64,000 nt of DNA, from contig NZ_FOFR01000017.1 in NCBI RefSeq assembly GCF_900110955.1, forward strand, positions 124,001-188,000, written 5' to 3'. The DNA comes from Lentzea xinjiangensis. Its GTDB lineage: Bacteria; Actinomycetota; Actinomycetes; Mycobacteriales; Pseudonocardiaceae. Shown one piece after another: positions 25,329 to 34,398 of this stretch. How positions within the stretch are numbered: position 1 is the first letter of the stretch; every line of letters begins with the position of its first letter. A model generated the notes under the pieces. That model had not been told where the DNA came from. It ran no database searches and worked only from the letters and a program-made list of their open reading frames with translations. The position numbers were made by a program, and so were the translations under genes.

Positions 25329-28207
25329 GCGCACGCGCAGGTCAGCGCCGCCCGTTCGGCCCGCACCTCCTCCGCCTCCGGCTGGCCGAGCTCGCGGAAC
25401 ACCGCCTCGGCGGTGTCCCAGTGCGCCACGGCGTCGGCGTGCATGCCCAGCGCGTGCATCGTGCGGGCGACGCCGATCTCGCCATGCGACCTGTGGGTGC
25501 GGTTGCCCGTGCCGGTCGCCATGTCGAGCAACGTCCGGTAGAGCTTCAGCGCCGCGTGCAGGTCACCGCGGTCGAACTCGGTGGCCGCCCGGTCGCGGTA
25601 GAGCCTCGCCTGCAGGTCCGCGTCGGCCAGCCCGGCGGCCGCCTTCGTCGCGAGGTCGTGGTGGTGCAGCGCTTCGGGAAGCCGTCCCGCGAGCCGGTGG
25701 GCGTCGGCGATGTTGGTCAACGCGTAGGCCGCCACGCACAGGTCGCCGAGCTCCAGCGCGATCTCGTGCGCCTCGAAGTGGTCGGGGATGGCCTCGTCGA
25801 GCATCCCGAGGTGCTGGCGAATCGCGCCGAGGTTGTTCACCGCGTGGGCGAGCCCCTGCAGGTGCCCGGCCTGGCGCAGGAGGACCACCGCCCTCTCCTG
25901 CTGCCGCATCGCCACCTCGTACCGGCGGTGCTGTTCGTTGAGGTAGCCGAGCATGCTGAGCGCGTGCCCCTGCCCGCGCAGGTCGGCGCACTGCTCGTAC
26001 TTCGCCAGCGCGGCCTCGTAATGCCGCACCGCCTTGTCGTGGTCGCCGAGCTGCATGGCGGACACCGCGAGCGCGCACAGCGCCGCGGCCTCGCCGGGCA
26101 CGTCGCCGAGCCGGGCGAAGCACCGCGACGCCTGCTCGGCGAAGCCGAGTGCCTCGGCGTGCCGGCCGCACCGGTCGTGCGCGGTGGAAAGGCGGACCAG
26201 CAGGTGCGCCCGGCCGTGGTCGCCGTCCGGCCGGACGGTGCTGACGACGTCGATCCAGTCCTCGAAGCGGTTCGTGGTGTTGAAGTGCCGCCAGATCAAC
26301 GCGGCCAGGTGCCACGCGTGATCCGGACCCGCTAGCCGGATGGCGGCCATCAGGTTGTCGCGCTCGGCGGCGATCCACCCCACCGCCTCGTCCTCGCGCG
26401 TGAACCGCAGGCCGAGCGGGCTCTCCCGGTCCACCGGCGGCTGGACGGTGCGGTCGAACGGGTAGGCGGCGCTCCCCGCGTTCGCCAGGGTCACGAGGTA
26501 GAAGTCGAACAACCGCGCCAACGCCTCCTCGTCCGGAGGTCCGGCGGCGGCGAACTCCTTGACCGAGTCGAGCATCTGGTAGCGGTCCGGCGCGACTTCC
26601 TCGAGCAGGCAGACCTCGTGCAGGTCGTAGAGCAGCTTGCGGGTGTCGGCGACGTCGCGGCCGATGAGGGCCGCCGCGCCGACGAGGTCGACGTCGGGGC
26701 CCGGCAGGTGCCCGAACAGGCGGAAGACGTGCTGCTGGTCGTCGTCGAGCTGCCGGTAGGAGGCGTGGACCGCGGCGCCACCGTCCTGCCACGACCCGGT
26801 GTCGTCGAGCTGGCCGAGCAGGTGGTCCAGCGACCACCTGTCGTGCTTGCGCAGCAACGCCGCCGCGACGGTGATCGACACCGGCAGGTAGCCGCAGCGC
26901 TTCACCAGCCCCGCCACGTCCGCAGCCCTGCCCCGCACGCGGAACGGGCCGGTGAGCTTCTCGAACAGCGCCGACGCCTCCCGCGGCGGCAGCGGTGCCA
27001 GCCGCACGTGCTCGCCGATGTCCGGCTCGCCCATCTTCCTGCTCGTGACCAGGGCGAAGCAGTCGCGGGTCTCCGGCAGCAGCGGCCGGACCTGCTCGGG
27101 AGAAGCCGCGTTGTCCAGCACCACCAGCGTTTTCGTGCCGTAGAGCTGGGTCTGGTAGAGCGTTGCCTTGCGGCCCACCGTGTCGGGGATCTGCTCGGCG
27201 GGCACGCCCAGCTCCAGGAGCAGCTGGGTCAGCGCCTCCGAGACCGGCATCGGTGCGACGTTCGGCGTGAACCCGTTGAGGCGCACCAGGAGCTGCCCGT
27301 CCGGGAACCGGTGGCGCAGGCGGTGCGCCGCCTCCACGGCGAGGCCCGACTTGCCGACGCCGGGCGCGCCGCTGATCCACACCGCCCGCCGTTCGTCCGA
27401 GCCGGCGGCGGCGGCCTCGATCTCGGCCAGCTCGGCCGACCGGCCGGTGAACTTGCCGGGGCGGGAGGGCAGCGAGCTGACCGGTTCACCGCGCCGGGCG
27501 CGTTCCGCGAGGTTGCGCAGCACGGTTCCCGGTTCGATGCCGAACTCGGCGAGGGCGTCCGAGGCGGAGTCGAAGACCCGGATCGCGCCCGCCCGGTCGC
27601 CGCCGGCGATCAACGCGCGCATCAGGAGCTCGGCGTACTTCTGGTTGTCCGGCGAGGTGCGGACCGCGCGGCGCATCCGGTCCCGCGCCGACCGGTGGTC
27701 GCCCGTGACCAGTTCGAGGTCGGCCAGGTCACCGAGCGCGTCGTGGTAGCTCTCGTCGGGCACGATCACCTCGGCGCCACCGACCCGGTCGATGTCGATG
27801 TCCTCCAGGAACCGGCCGCGCCACAACGCCACCGCCTCGCGCAGCAGGTCGATGGCCCGGCGCTGGTCGTTGTCCTGCGAGGCCCGCGCGGCGGCCGAGC
27901 GCAGCCGGTCGAAGCGGACGGTGTCGACGTCCTCTTCCCGCACGCGCAGCACGTACCCGGTCGCGGTCGTCTCGATCGACGTGCCGGTGCCCTCGAACGC
28001 CTTGCGCAGCTTGTTGATGTAACCGCGGACCAGCGTCCTGCGCTCGGGGTTGTCGGGCCACACGACCTCGGTGAGCCGTTCGGGTGACACGGGCTTGTTC
28101 GCGTGCAACAGGAGCACGACGAGGATGAAGCGTTGTTGCTGGTCTCCCAACGGAACGGAGGTGTGGTCGTGCCACGCCTCCAGCGGACCCAGCATTCGAA
28201 ATTCCAC
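25319..28207 (-). CDS. AfsR/SARP-type regulator with BTAD, NB-ARC and TPR domains
   Basis: A 962-residue protein. GTG 28207 (VEFRMLGPLEAWHDHTSVPL) has GAGGAGG 5 bases upstream. Domains in order: winged-helix OmpR-like DNA-binding (1-95, RTLVRGYINKLRKAFEG), bacterial transcriptional activation domain (100-240), NB-ARC STAND ATPase (from about 270; ISGAPGVGKSGLAVEAA near 285, TLVVLDNAASPEQVRPLLPE) and a TPR array (from about 680 to the end). It matches the full-length AfsR architecture that switches on secondary metabolism or differentiation genes. No biosynthetic cluster is adjacent. It overlaps the XRE gene end by 10 bp. Confidence 0.88.
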   Translation of the reverse strand: MEFRMLGPLEAWHDHTSVPLGDQQQRFILVVLLLHANKPVSPERLTEVVWPDNPERRTLVRGYINKLRKAFEGTGTSIETTATGYVLRVREEDVDTVRFDRLRSAAARASQDNDQRRAIDLLREAVALWRGRFLEDIDIDRVGGAEVIVPDESYHDALGDLADLELVTGDHRSARDRMRRAVRTSPDNQKYAELLMRALIAGGDRAGAIRVFDSASDALAEFGIEPGTVLRNLAERARRGEPVSSLPSRPGKFTGRSAELAEIEAAAAGSDERRAVWISGAPGVGKSGLAVEAAHRLRHRFPDGQLLVRLNGFTPNVAPMPVSEALTQLLLELGVPAEQIPDTVGRKATLYQTQLYGTKTLVVLDNAASPEQVRPLLPETRDCFALVTSRKMGEPDIGEHVRLAPLPPREASALFEKLTGPFRVRGRAADVAGLVKRCGYLPVSITVAAALLRKHDRWSLDHLLGQLDDTGSWQDGGAAVHASYRQLDDDQQHVFRLFGHLPGPDVDLVGAAALIGRDVADTRKLLYDLHEVCLLEEVAPDRYQMLDSVKEFAAAGPPDEEALARLFDFYLVTLANAGSAAYPFDRTVQPPVDRESPLGLRFTREDEAVGWIAAERDNLMAAIRLAGPDHAWHLAALIWRHFNTTNRFEDWIDVVSTVRPDGDHGRAHLLVRLSTAHDRCGRHAEALGFAEQASRCFARLGDVPGEAAALCALAVSAMQLGDHDKAVRHYEAALAKYEQCADLRGQGHALSMLGYLNEQHRRYEVAMRQQERAVVLLRQAGHLQGLAHAVNNLGAIRQHLGMLDEAIPDHFEAHEIALELGDLCVAAYALTNIADAHRLAGRLPEALHHHDLATKAAAGLADADLQARLYRDRAATEFDRGDLHAALKLYRTLLDMATGTGNRTHRSHGEIGVARTMHALGMHADAVAHWDTAEAVFRELGQPEAEEVRAERAALTCACAQR

Positions 28208-28356
28208 ACTGCCTCCTCGGTGTCCGAGCGTGCGTCTGGGTGGAATGTCGCGCAACGGCCCGTTGACGTGTCAGCGAATCCGCTTTTTGTCCACGTTTGA
28301 TCAACGCGATCCGGTAACGGTTCTTCGTAGCACTCTTTGTGGTGAGGGGAAGACGG

Positions 28357-28929
28357 ATGGTTTCGGACGTGTTGCCGTGCTACCTGGTCTGCGACGTGTC
28401 GTTCTCGATGACCGACCACATCGACGAGGTGAACGCCGGAATGCGCGAGTTCCGCGGGGTGGTGCACTCGGATCGGCGGGCCGGCGCGGAGATTCGGCTC
28501 TGCGTGGTCGTCTTCGCGGAAAGACCGCTGGTCGTGCGGCCCCTGCTGCCCGCGCTCGACCCCGCGGAACCGGTCCGGCCGCGGCAGGAGCAGGGTTCCG
28601 ACTTCGGCGCCGCTTTCACGCTCGTCCGGACCACCGTCGAGCGCGATGTGGGAGACCTGAAGGCGCAGGGGGTCCGGGTCCGCCGGCCGGTGCTGTTCTT
28701 CGTCTCCGACGGCAGGGCGACGGATCCGACCTGGCCCGCGGCCCTGGCGCGGCTCACCGCCACGGCGTCGTGCCCGGTGATGATCGCGTTCGGGCTCGGT
28801 GCCGTCGACCGGCGGGCGCTGGACCGGATCGGCACGTCGCGGGTCTTCCTCGGCCGCGACGGGGTGCGGCTCGGCATCGCGCTGGCTTCCTCGGTGGCGC
28901 GGACGGCTCAACGGCCGGAGCACATCTGA
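28357..28929 (+). CDS. VWA-domain protein (TerY-like)
   Basis: A 190-residue protein from ATG 28357 (MVSDVLPCYLVCDVSFSM), with GAGGGGA 8 bases upstream. The metal-ion-dependent adhesion site is visible: DVSFSM (DXSXS), a Thr in the middle part, and FFVSDGRATDP. It is a stand-alone von Willebrand A domain protein of about the size of TerY-type proteins linked to tellurite-resistance or phosphorylation-signalling clusters, but no other ter gene is nearby. The next gene lies 88 bp downstream on the same strand. Likely a metal-dependent protein-binding module. Confidence 0.8.
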   Translation: MVSDVLPCYLVCDVSFSMTDHIDEVNAGMREFRGVVHSDRRAGAEIRLCVVVFAERPLVVRPLLPALDPAEPVRPRQEQGSDFGAAFTLVRTTVERDVGDLKAQGVRVRRPVLFFVSDGRATDPTWPAALARLTATASCPVMIAFGLGAVDRRALDRIGTSRVFLGRDGVRLGIALASSVARTAQRPEHI

Positions 28930-29017
28930 CGGATCCACGGCGTGTCCACTTCTCGTCCACACGGTCGACGCAACCTGCCTCCGCCGCACGTGAGTGCGCA
29001 AGGGGAGGAGAGCGGAG

Positions 29018-29947
29018 ATGACGACGAACCTGGTCCGCGAGCTGAAGACACTGCGCAAAGGACGGGGTGTGCACGCCGGGCGGATCGTGGACAAGGTGGG
29101 CCCCGCCCTGGCCGCCGCGTGCGGGATCACCGGCGCCGACGGGCCGGCGGCCGCCAGGCAGAAGCTCGTCACGAGGCTGACCGAGCTGGTCGAGCAGCTG
29201 CCGGAGGACCTCCAGCTCGCCGCGCGGGCGGCGTTCGGCCTCGCCCCGGAGATCCGGCACCCGCTCTACCAGGAGCGCGTCAACTGGGTGGCGATGGCGA
29301 TCGACCGGGACGCCCGCACCGTGCGCCGCCGCGTCGACGAGGCGGTCGACCAGCTGGCCGACCTGGCGGCGACGACCACGCGGCGCGACGACGGCGGCTG
29401 GCACGTCGCGGAGCTGGTCGTGTCGGTCTCGCTGGACGAGGAGCAGCCGGAGGTGCTGGAGCGCTACCAGGTCGTCGCCGACCAGGACGGTGTGGAGTCG
29501 CTGGAGTTCGCCCCCGTGTTCCCGGCGCGCAGGCGGGACGTGGACGTGCATCTGCTGTACGGCGGCACGATGCAGGACCGGTCCGCGCCGGAACGTCCCT
29601 GCTTCGTGCTCTTCCCCGCCGAACCGCTCGCACGCGGCAAGGCCCACGAGTTCCTGGTCCGGTACCGCCTGCGCAACCGCGACGCGATGCATCCGTGCGT
29701 GCTGCACGTGCCCGAACGGCCGTGTGACGCCTTCGACCTGCGCCTGCGGTTCGGGCAGGACCGCAAGCGGATCGTGCGGACGTTCGACGGGGTGTTGCGG
29801 CGTTCCGGCGCCGAGCCGAACGGGCTGCAGCAGGCCGTGGACCGGGCGGGGGACCTCCACCTGCGGTTCCGGCGGCTGCTGCCCGGCCTGGTCTACGGCG
29901 CGCGGTGGGGCGAGTCGGTGGTGTGCTCGGCCCGGCGGGCGTCATGA
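29018..29947 (+). CDS. Unknown protein downstream of the VWA gene
   Basis: A 309-residue soluble protein from ATG 29018 with GGGGAGGAG about 8 bases upstream. It begins MTTNLVRELKTLRKGRGVHA, and the N-terminal 100 residues are helical (KLVTRLTELVEQLPEDLQLA, ARTVRRRVDEAVDQLAD). The remainder is a beta-rich domain (WHVAELVVSVSLDEEQPEVL, LHVPERPCDAFDLRLRFGQD). No catalytic motif is seen. Proteins with this start (RELKTLRKGRGVxAxRI) seem common in actinomycetes, often near XRE or VWA genes; I cannot name a function. The 3' end overlaps the convergent PPOX gene by 6 bp. Confidence 0.72.
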   Translation: MTTNLVRELKTLRKGRGVHAGRIVDKVGPALAAACGITGADGPAAARQKLVTRLTELVEQLPEDLQLAARAAFGLAPEIRHPLYQERVNWVAMAIDRDARTVRRRVDEAVDQLADLAATTTRRDDGGWHVAELVVSVSLDEEQPEVLERYQVVADQDGVESLEFAPVFPARRRDVDVHLLYGGTMQDRSAPERPCFVLFPAEPLARGKAHEFLVRYRLRNRDAMHPCVLHVPERPCDAFDLRLRFGQDRKRIVRTFDGVLRRSGAEPNGLQQAVDRAGDLHLRFRRLLPGLVYGARWGESVVCSARRAS

Positions 29948-30343
29948 CCGGCGCGGCTCGTACCAGGTCTCGCCGACGGGGTCACCGGCCATGTTCCACG
30001 CCCACGCCTTCGTCGGCGTGATCCGGCAGTAGTGGCCGGGACCGACGAGACCCGCGCGGTGCACCGGGTCGTCCGCGGTGCCGTAGACGCGGATGGCGCG
30101 GGCGATGAACGGGGCGAACGAGACCAGGTCGTCGACCACCAGCGAGACCTGGCGGCGGCCCGCGGTGATGTTGCGGAACTTGCGGGTGGCGAGGACCTGC
30201 TCGCCCGCGCCGCCGACCCAGAAGCAGGCGCCGTCGTACTCGAACGCCACCGGGACGACGTCGGGCCCGCCGTCCTCGTTGACCGTGGCGAGGCGGGCCA
30301 GGGGCTGGGAGCGCAGGTAGGCGACCTCTTCTTCGGTGAACAT
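29942..30343 (-). CDS. PPOX-class (F420- or flavin-dependent) oxidoreductase
   Basis: A 133-residue protein from ATG 30343 (MFTEEEVAYLRSQPLARLAT). The sequence LARLATVNEDGGPDVVPVAFEYDG and later GRRQVSLVVDDL match the split-barrel fold of the pyridoxamine-5'-phosphate oxidase-like family; small actinobacterial members often use F420. GPGHYCRITPTKAWAWNM near the end is typical of this subgroup. The substrate is unknown. The longer frame starting at 30451 runs into the upstream spacer and has no ribosome binding site, so it is rejected. Confidence 0.82.
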   Translation of the reverse strand: MFTEEEVAYLRSQPLARLATVNEDGGPDVVPVAFEYDGACFWVGGAGEQVLATRKFRNITAGRRQVSLVVDDLVSFAPFIARAIRVYGTADDPVHRAGLVGPGHYCRITPTKAWAWNMAGDPVGETWYEPRRS

Positions 30344-30535
30344 GCCTCTACACGACCAGGGATCCGCGAATTCGACGTGCAGGCGCGCCGGGACCGCGGT
30401 GCGGCACCTGGGCGAAGCGCGGAAAGCGTTCACCGGCAACCGTTGCGACATCGAGAATTCACGGTTGGAGTCGAGAAGGTCTCAACCGGCGCGCCCGCCT
30501 TGACAACGAAAGCATCCCGCGCGAATCCTCCGCCT

Positions 30536-31657
30536 GTGCTGAAGCGAGGGAACGTCACCACGAAACTGATCGGTGTCAGCGCGTTGGTCCTGGCGGTGGC
30601 GGCCTGCGGCGCCCCGCCCGCCCAGGAGACGCAGTCCGGCGCCGCCGCGACCGCCAAGTCGGCGAGCGAGTTCGGTGGGATGGACAAGCTGGTCGAGGCC
30701 GCCAAGAAGGAGGGCAAGCTCAACGTCATCGCGCTGCCCCCGGACTGGGCGAACTACGGCGAGATCATCAAGGCCTTCGAGGCCAAGTACGGCATCGAGG
30801 TGGACTCCGCGCAGCCGGACGCCTCCAGCCAGGAGGAGATCAACGCCGCCAAGCAGCTCAAGGGCAACGACCGCGCCCCCGACGTGTTCGACCTCGGCCT
30901 GAACGTGGCGCTGGCCAACAAGGACATGTTCGCCCCGTACAAGGTCAGCACCTGGGACGACATCGCCGCGGAGCTCAAGGACGCGGACGGCGCCTACTAC
31001 GGCGACTACGGCGGCTTCATGTCGATCGGCTACGACGCCGCGAAGGTGCCGGCGCCGGCGAGCGTCAAGGACCTGCTCAAGCCCGAGTACAAGGGCAAGG
31101 TCGCGCTCAACGGCGACCCGACGCAGGCCGGCGCCGCGTTCTCCGGCGTCATGATGGCCGCGCTCGGCAACGGCGGCTCCGCCGACGACATCGCTCCCGG
31201 TGTCGAGTTCTTCAAGCAGCTCAAGCAGGCCGGCAACTTCCAGCCGGTCGACCCGTCGCCCGCGACCATCGAGTCCGGCCAGACGCCCGTCGTCATCGAC
31301 TGGGACTACACCAACGCCGCCCAGACCGAGAAGCTCAAGGGCAAGCTCGACTGGAGGGTCGTCGTCCCGGCCGAGGCGCAGATCGGCGCCTACTACAACC
31401 AGGCCGTCAACAAGGACGCGCCGCACCCCGCGGCCGCGCGCCTGTGGCAGGAGTTCCTCTACTCCGACGAGGGCCAGAACCTGTACCTGAAGGGCATGTC
31501 CCGCCCGGTCCGCCTGGACAAGATGGGGGACAGGGCGGACAAGGCCGCGAAGGACAAGCTGCCGAAGACCGACGGCAAGCAGGTGTTCCAGACGCAGGCG
31601 CAGGCCGACAAGGCCAAGGCCGTCCTCACCGCGACCTGGGCCCAGGCCATCGGATGA
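30536..31657 (+). CDS. ABC transporter substrate-binding lipoprotein
   Basis: A 373-residue protein from GTG 30536. The signal peptide ends in LAVAACG, putting the lipidated Cys at residue 24. The mature part (MDKLVEAAKKEGKLNVIALP, NYGEIIKAFEAKYGIEVDSA, APDVFDLGLNVA, YDAAKVPAPASVKDLLKPEY) is a family 1 extracellular solute-binding protein of the type used for iron(III), polyamines or phosphonates. It overlaps the first permease by 4 bp and heads a four-gene uptake operon (binding protein, two permeases, ATPase). The ligand cannot be read from sequence. The 192 bp upstream hold the divergent PPOX promoter and nothing else evident. Confidence 0.87.
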   Translation: MLKRGNVTTKLIGVSALVLAVAACGAPPAQETQSGAAATAKSASEFGGMDKLVEAAKKEGKLNVIALPPDWANYGEIIKAFEAKYGIEVDSAQPDASSQEEINAAKQLKGNDRAPDVFDLGLNVALANKDMFAPYKVSTWDDIAAELKDADGAYYGDYGGFMSIGYDAAKVPAPASVKDLLKPEYKGKVALNGDPTQAGAAFSGVMMAALGNGGSADDIAPGVEFFKQLKQAGNFQPVDPSPATIESGQTPVVIDWDYTNAAQTEKLKGKLDWRVVVPAEAQIGAYYNQAVNKDAPHPAAARLWQEFLYSDEGQNLYLKGMSRPVRLDKMGDRADKAAKDKLPKTDGKQVFQTQAQADKAKAVLTATWAQAIG

Positions 31658-32574
31658 CCAGCGTCGCTCCCGCAGCGACGACGCCCGGCGGTTCCACCGG
31701 GAAGACCGGTGGGGCCGCCGGTCGGCCATCCGCGGCCGCCTGGCTCGTCGCGGTGCCGTTCCTCGCGTTCGCCGGCACCTTCCTCGTCTACCCCACGGTG
31801 CTCGTGCTGGTCGGTGCCTTCCAGGACTCGAACGGCGCGTTCACGCTCGGCAACCTCGGCACGCTGTTCACCGGGGTCGTCTTCGACGCCTTCCTGCGCA
31901 GCATCGAGCTCTCCGCGCTCACCGCGGTCATCGGCGCGGTGTGCGGAGCGCTGCTCACGTGGGCCATCGCGGTCGGCAACCCGGACGGGGTGCTGCGCAG
32001 GGTCGTCGTCGCCGGGTCCGGCGTGCTCGCCCAGTTCGGCGGTGTGCCGCTCGCGTTCGCGTTCCTCGCGACGGTCGGCTTCGAAGGTCTCGTCACGAAG
32101 TTCCTGCGCGACAGCGCCGGCGTCGACCTGTTCGCCGGCAGCGCGTGGCTGTTCGAGCTGCCGGGCCTGACGCTGGTCTACACGTTCTTCCAGATCCCGT
32201 TGATGGTCATCGTGTTCCTGCCCGCGCTCGACGGGCTGCGCCCGCAGTGGCGCGAGGCGAACGCGAGCCTCGGCGGCACGAGCTGGACGTACTGGCGCCA
32301 CGTCGGCGGGCCGATCCTCACGCCCCCGTTCCTCGGCGCGCTGCTGCTGTTGTTCGCCAACGCCTTCAGCGCCTACGCCACGGCCGCCGCGCTCGTCTCG
32401 CAGGGCAGTCCGATCGTGCCGCTGCAGATCCGCGGCTTCCTCACCGGCGAGGTCGTGCTCGGCCAGGAGAACCTCGGCAAGGCGCTGGGGCTCGGCATGG
32501 TGGTCGTCGTCAGCGTCGCGATGGGCGTGAACGTGCTGCTGCAGAGGAAGGTGGCCAAGTGGGTTCGCCGGTGA
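31654..32574 (+). CDS. ABC transporter permease 1
   Basis: A 306-residue inner-membrane protein from ATG 31654 (MTSVAPAATTPGG). It has six or so hydrophobic segments (SAAAWLVAVPFLAFAGTFLV, SALTAVIGAVCGALLTWAIA, TLVYTFFQIPLMVIVFLPAL, FLGALLLLFANAFSAYATAA) and the EAA-loop sequence WREANASLGGTSWTYWRHVG that docks on the ATPase. It is co-transcribed with its partner permease, whose start lies inside its 3' end. Confidence 0.87.
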   Translation: MTSVAPAATTPGGSTGKTGGAAGRPSAAAWLVAVPFLAFAGTFLVYPTVLVLVGAFQDSNGAFTLGNLGTLFTGVVFDAFLRSIELSALTAVIGAVCGALLTWAIAVGNPDGVLRRVVVAGSGVLAQFGGVPLAFAFLATVGFEGLVTKFLRDSAGVDLFAGSAWLFELPGLTLVYTFFQIPLMVIVFLPALDGLRPQWREANASLGGTSWTYWRHVGGPILTPPFLGALLLLFANAFSAYATAAALVSQGSPIVPLQIRGFLTGEVVLGQENLGKALGLGMVVVVSVAMGVNVLLQRKVAKWVRR

Positions 32575-33362
32575 GGCGGCGCGTCCTGCGCGCGGTCGTC
32601 CTGCTCGTCCTCGGCGGCTACTTCGTCCTGCCGCTGGTCGCGATGGCGGAGTTCTCCACGCGCGGCAGGGCGGGGGAGCGCAGCCTCGAGTCGTGGACGT
32701 CCATCGTCGACGACGAAGGGCTGATGGAGGCCCTCGTCAACTCGCTGCTGCTGTCCGTCACGAGCGCGGTGCTGATGCTGGTGCTGCTCGTGCCGACGAT
32801 GGCGTGGATCCGGCTGCGGCTTCCCCTGTTGCAGCGGCTCGTGGAGTTCCTGTGCCTGCTGCCGCTCGCGATCCCCGCGATCGTGCTGGTGGTCGGCATG
32901 GCACCGCTCTACGCGTGGGTGAACTACTTCCTCGGCGACTCACCGCTGACGCTGACCTTCGCCTACGCGGTCCTGGTGCTGCCGTTCGCCTACCGCGCGA
33001 TCGACGCCGGTCTCGCCGCGATCGACCTGAAGACGCTCGCCGAAGCCGCGCGCAGCCTCGGCGCGTCGTGGTTCACGGTGCTGTGGAAGGTCGTCGTGCC
33101 GAACATCCGCGTCGCACTCATCGGCGCCTCGCTGCTGTCGGTCGCACTGGTGCTCGGCGAGTTCACCATCGCCTCGCTGCTCAACTTCGACACGTTGCAG
33201 GTGCAGGTCAACCTGCTCGGCAAGCGCAACGCGGGCGTGTCCATCGCGGTGTCGTTGCTGTGCCTGCTCTTCGCGTTCGTCCTCCTGTTCGCCCTCTCTC
33301 ACGTCGGCAGGCGGCGCCGTCAGGCCGTCGCCGAAGAAGAAACCTCGCCGGGGAGCAACTGA
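32559..33362 (+). CDS. ABC transporter permease 2
   Basis: A 267-residue protein. GTG 32559 is preferred because AGGAAGG lies about 7 bases upstream; a GTG at 32571 that overlaps the previous stop is the alternative. It is an integral membrane protein with LLVLGGYFVLPLVAMAEF, LAIPAIVLVVGMAPLYAWV and the EAA-loop LAEAARSLGASWFTVLWKVV. The C-terminus is basic (GRRRRQAVAEEE). It pairs with permease 1 to form the channel. Confidence 0.86.
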   Translation: MGSPVRRRVLRAVVLLVLGGYFVLPLVAMAEFSTRGRAGERSLESWTSIVDDEGLMEALVNSLLLSVTSAVLMLVLLVPTMAWIRLRLPLLQRLVEFLCLLPLAIPAIVLVVGMAPLYAWVNYFLGDSPLTLTFAYAVLVLPFAYRAIDAGLAAIDLKTLAEAARSLGASWFTVLWKVVVPNIRVALIGASLLSVALVLGEFTIASLLNFDTLQVQVNLLGKRNAGVSIAVSLLCLLFAFVLLFALSHVGRRRRQAVAEEETSPGSN

Positions 33363-33366
33363 CACC

Positions 33367-34398
33367 ATGGGCCACCTGGAACTCAAGGGACTGCGCAAGT
33401 CCTTCGGCGGCAACATCGCGCTCGACGGCCTCGACCTCGAGCTGGCCGAGGGCGAGCTGGTCAGCCTGCTCGGCCCGTCCGGCTGCGGCAAGACGACGGC
33501 GCTGCGCATCGTCGCGGGCTTCGAGACCGCCGACTCGGGCACGGTCACCGTGGGCGGCAGGGACATCACCCGGGTTCCCGCCAACAAGCGCGACATGGGC
33601 ATGGTCTTCCAGGCCTACAGCCTCTTCCCGAACATGACCGCGGCGCAGAACGTCGCGTTCGGCCTCAAGCTGCGCAGGGGCGACGCCAAGCGGGCGGCCG
33701 AGCTGCTGGAACTCGTCGGCCTCGCCCACCTCGGTGGCCGCTACCCGCACCAGATGTCGGGTGGTCAGCAGCAACGCGTCGCGCTGGCGCGGGCTCTCGC
33801 GATCCAGCCGCGCGTGCTGCTGCTGGACGAGCCGCTGTCCGCCCTGGACGCCAAGGTCCGGGTGAGCCTGCGCGACGAGATCCGCCGCATCCAGACGGAA
33901 CTCGGCATGACGACGCTGTTCGTCACGCACGACCAGGAGGAGGCGCTCGCCGTCTCCGACCGGGTCGGCGTCATGTCGCACGGACGGCTGGAGCAGCTCG
34001 ACTCGCCGTCGGTCGTCTACCGGCAACCGGCGACGGCGTTCGTGGCGCAGTTCGTGGGCGTCACGAACTCGGTCGCTGCCAAGGCGGAGGGCCAGAGCGT
34101 CGTCGTCAACGGCGTCACCGTCCCGGCCGAGCACGACCAGCCGTCCGGCAGCGACGTCCGCGTCATCGTGCGGCCGGAGGACATCGGCGTCTCGGCGGAC
34201 GGCGACGGTTCCGCTGGCAAGATCGTGGGCGATGTGCTGACCCACTCGTTCCTCGGGCCGGTCACGCGGATCTCCGTCCGGGTGGGCGAGCAGGTCCTGC
34301 GGGTCGACCAGCCGTCCAACCAGGCGGCGGCCTACCGGCCGGGCACGCGGGTCGCACTGGACCTCAGCCGCTCACGGATCATGGTGGTACCGGGATGA
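33367..34398 (+). CDS. ABC transporter ATP-binding protein with TOBE domain
   Basis: A 343-residue protein with Walker A LLGPSGCGKTTALR, Q-loop VFQAYSLFPN, signature MSGGQQQRVALARALA, Walker B VLLLDEPLSALD and H-loop VTHDQEEA. The last 100 residues form a TOBE-type regulatory domain (VIVRPEDIGVSADGDGS). This is the importer-type ATPase of the PotA/FbpC class and it powers the upstream permeases. Its C-terminal coding end overlaps the decayed LtrA gene. Confidence 0.92.
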   Translation: MGHLELKGLRKSFGGNIALDGLDLELAEGELVSLLGPSGCGKTTALRIVAGFETADSGTVTVGGRDITRVPANKRDMGMVFQAYSLFPNMTAAQNVAFGLKLRRGDAKRAAELLELVGLAHLGGRYPHQMSGGQQQRVALARALAIQPRVLLLDEPLSALDAKVRVSLRDEIRRIQTELGMTTLFVTHDQEEALAVSDRVGVMSHGRLEQLDSPSVVYRQPATAFVAQFVGVTNSVAAKAEGQSVVVNGVTVPAEHDQPSGSDVRVIVRPEDIGVSADGDGSAGKIVGDVLTHSFLGPVTRISVRVGEQVLRVDQPSNQAAAYRPGTRVALDLSRSRIMVVPG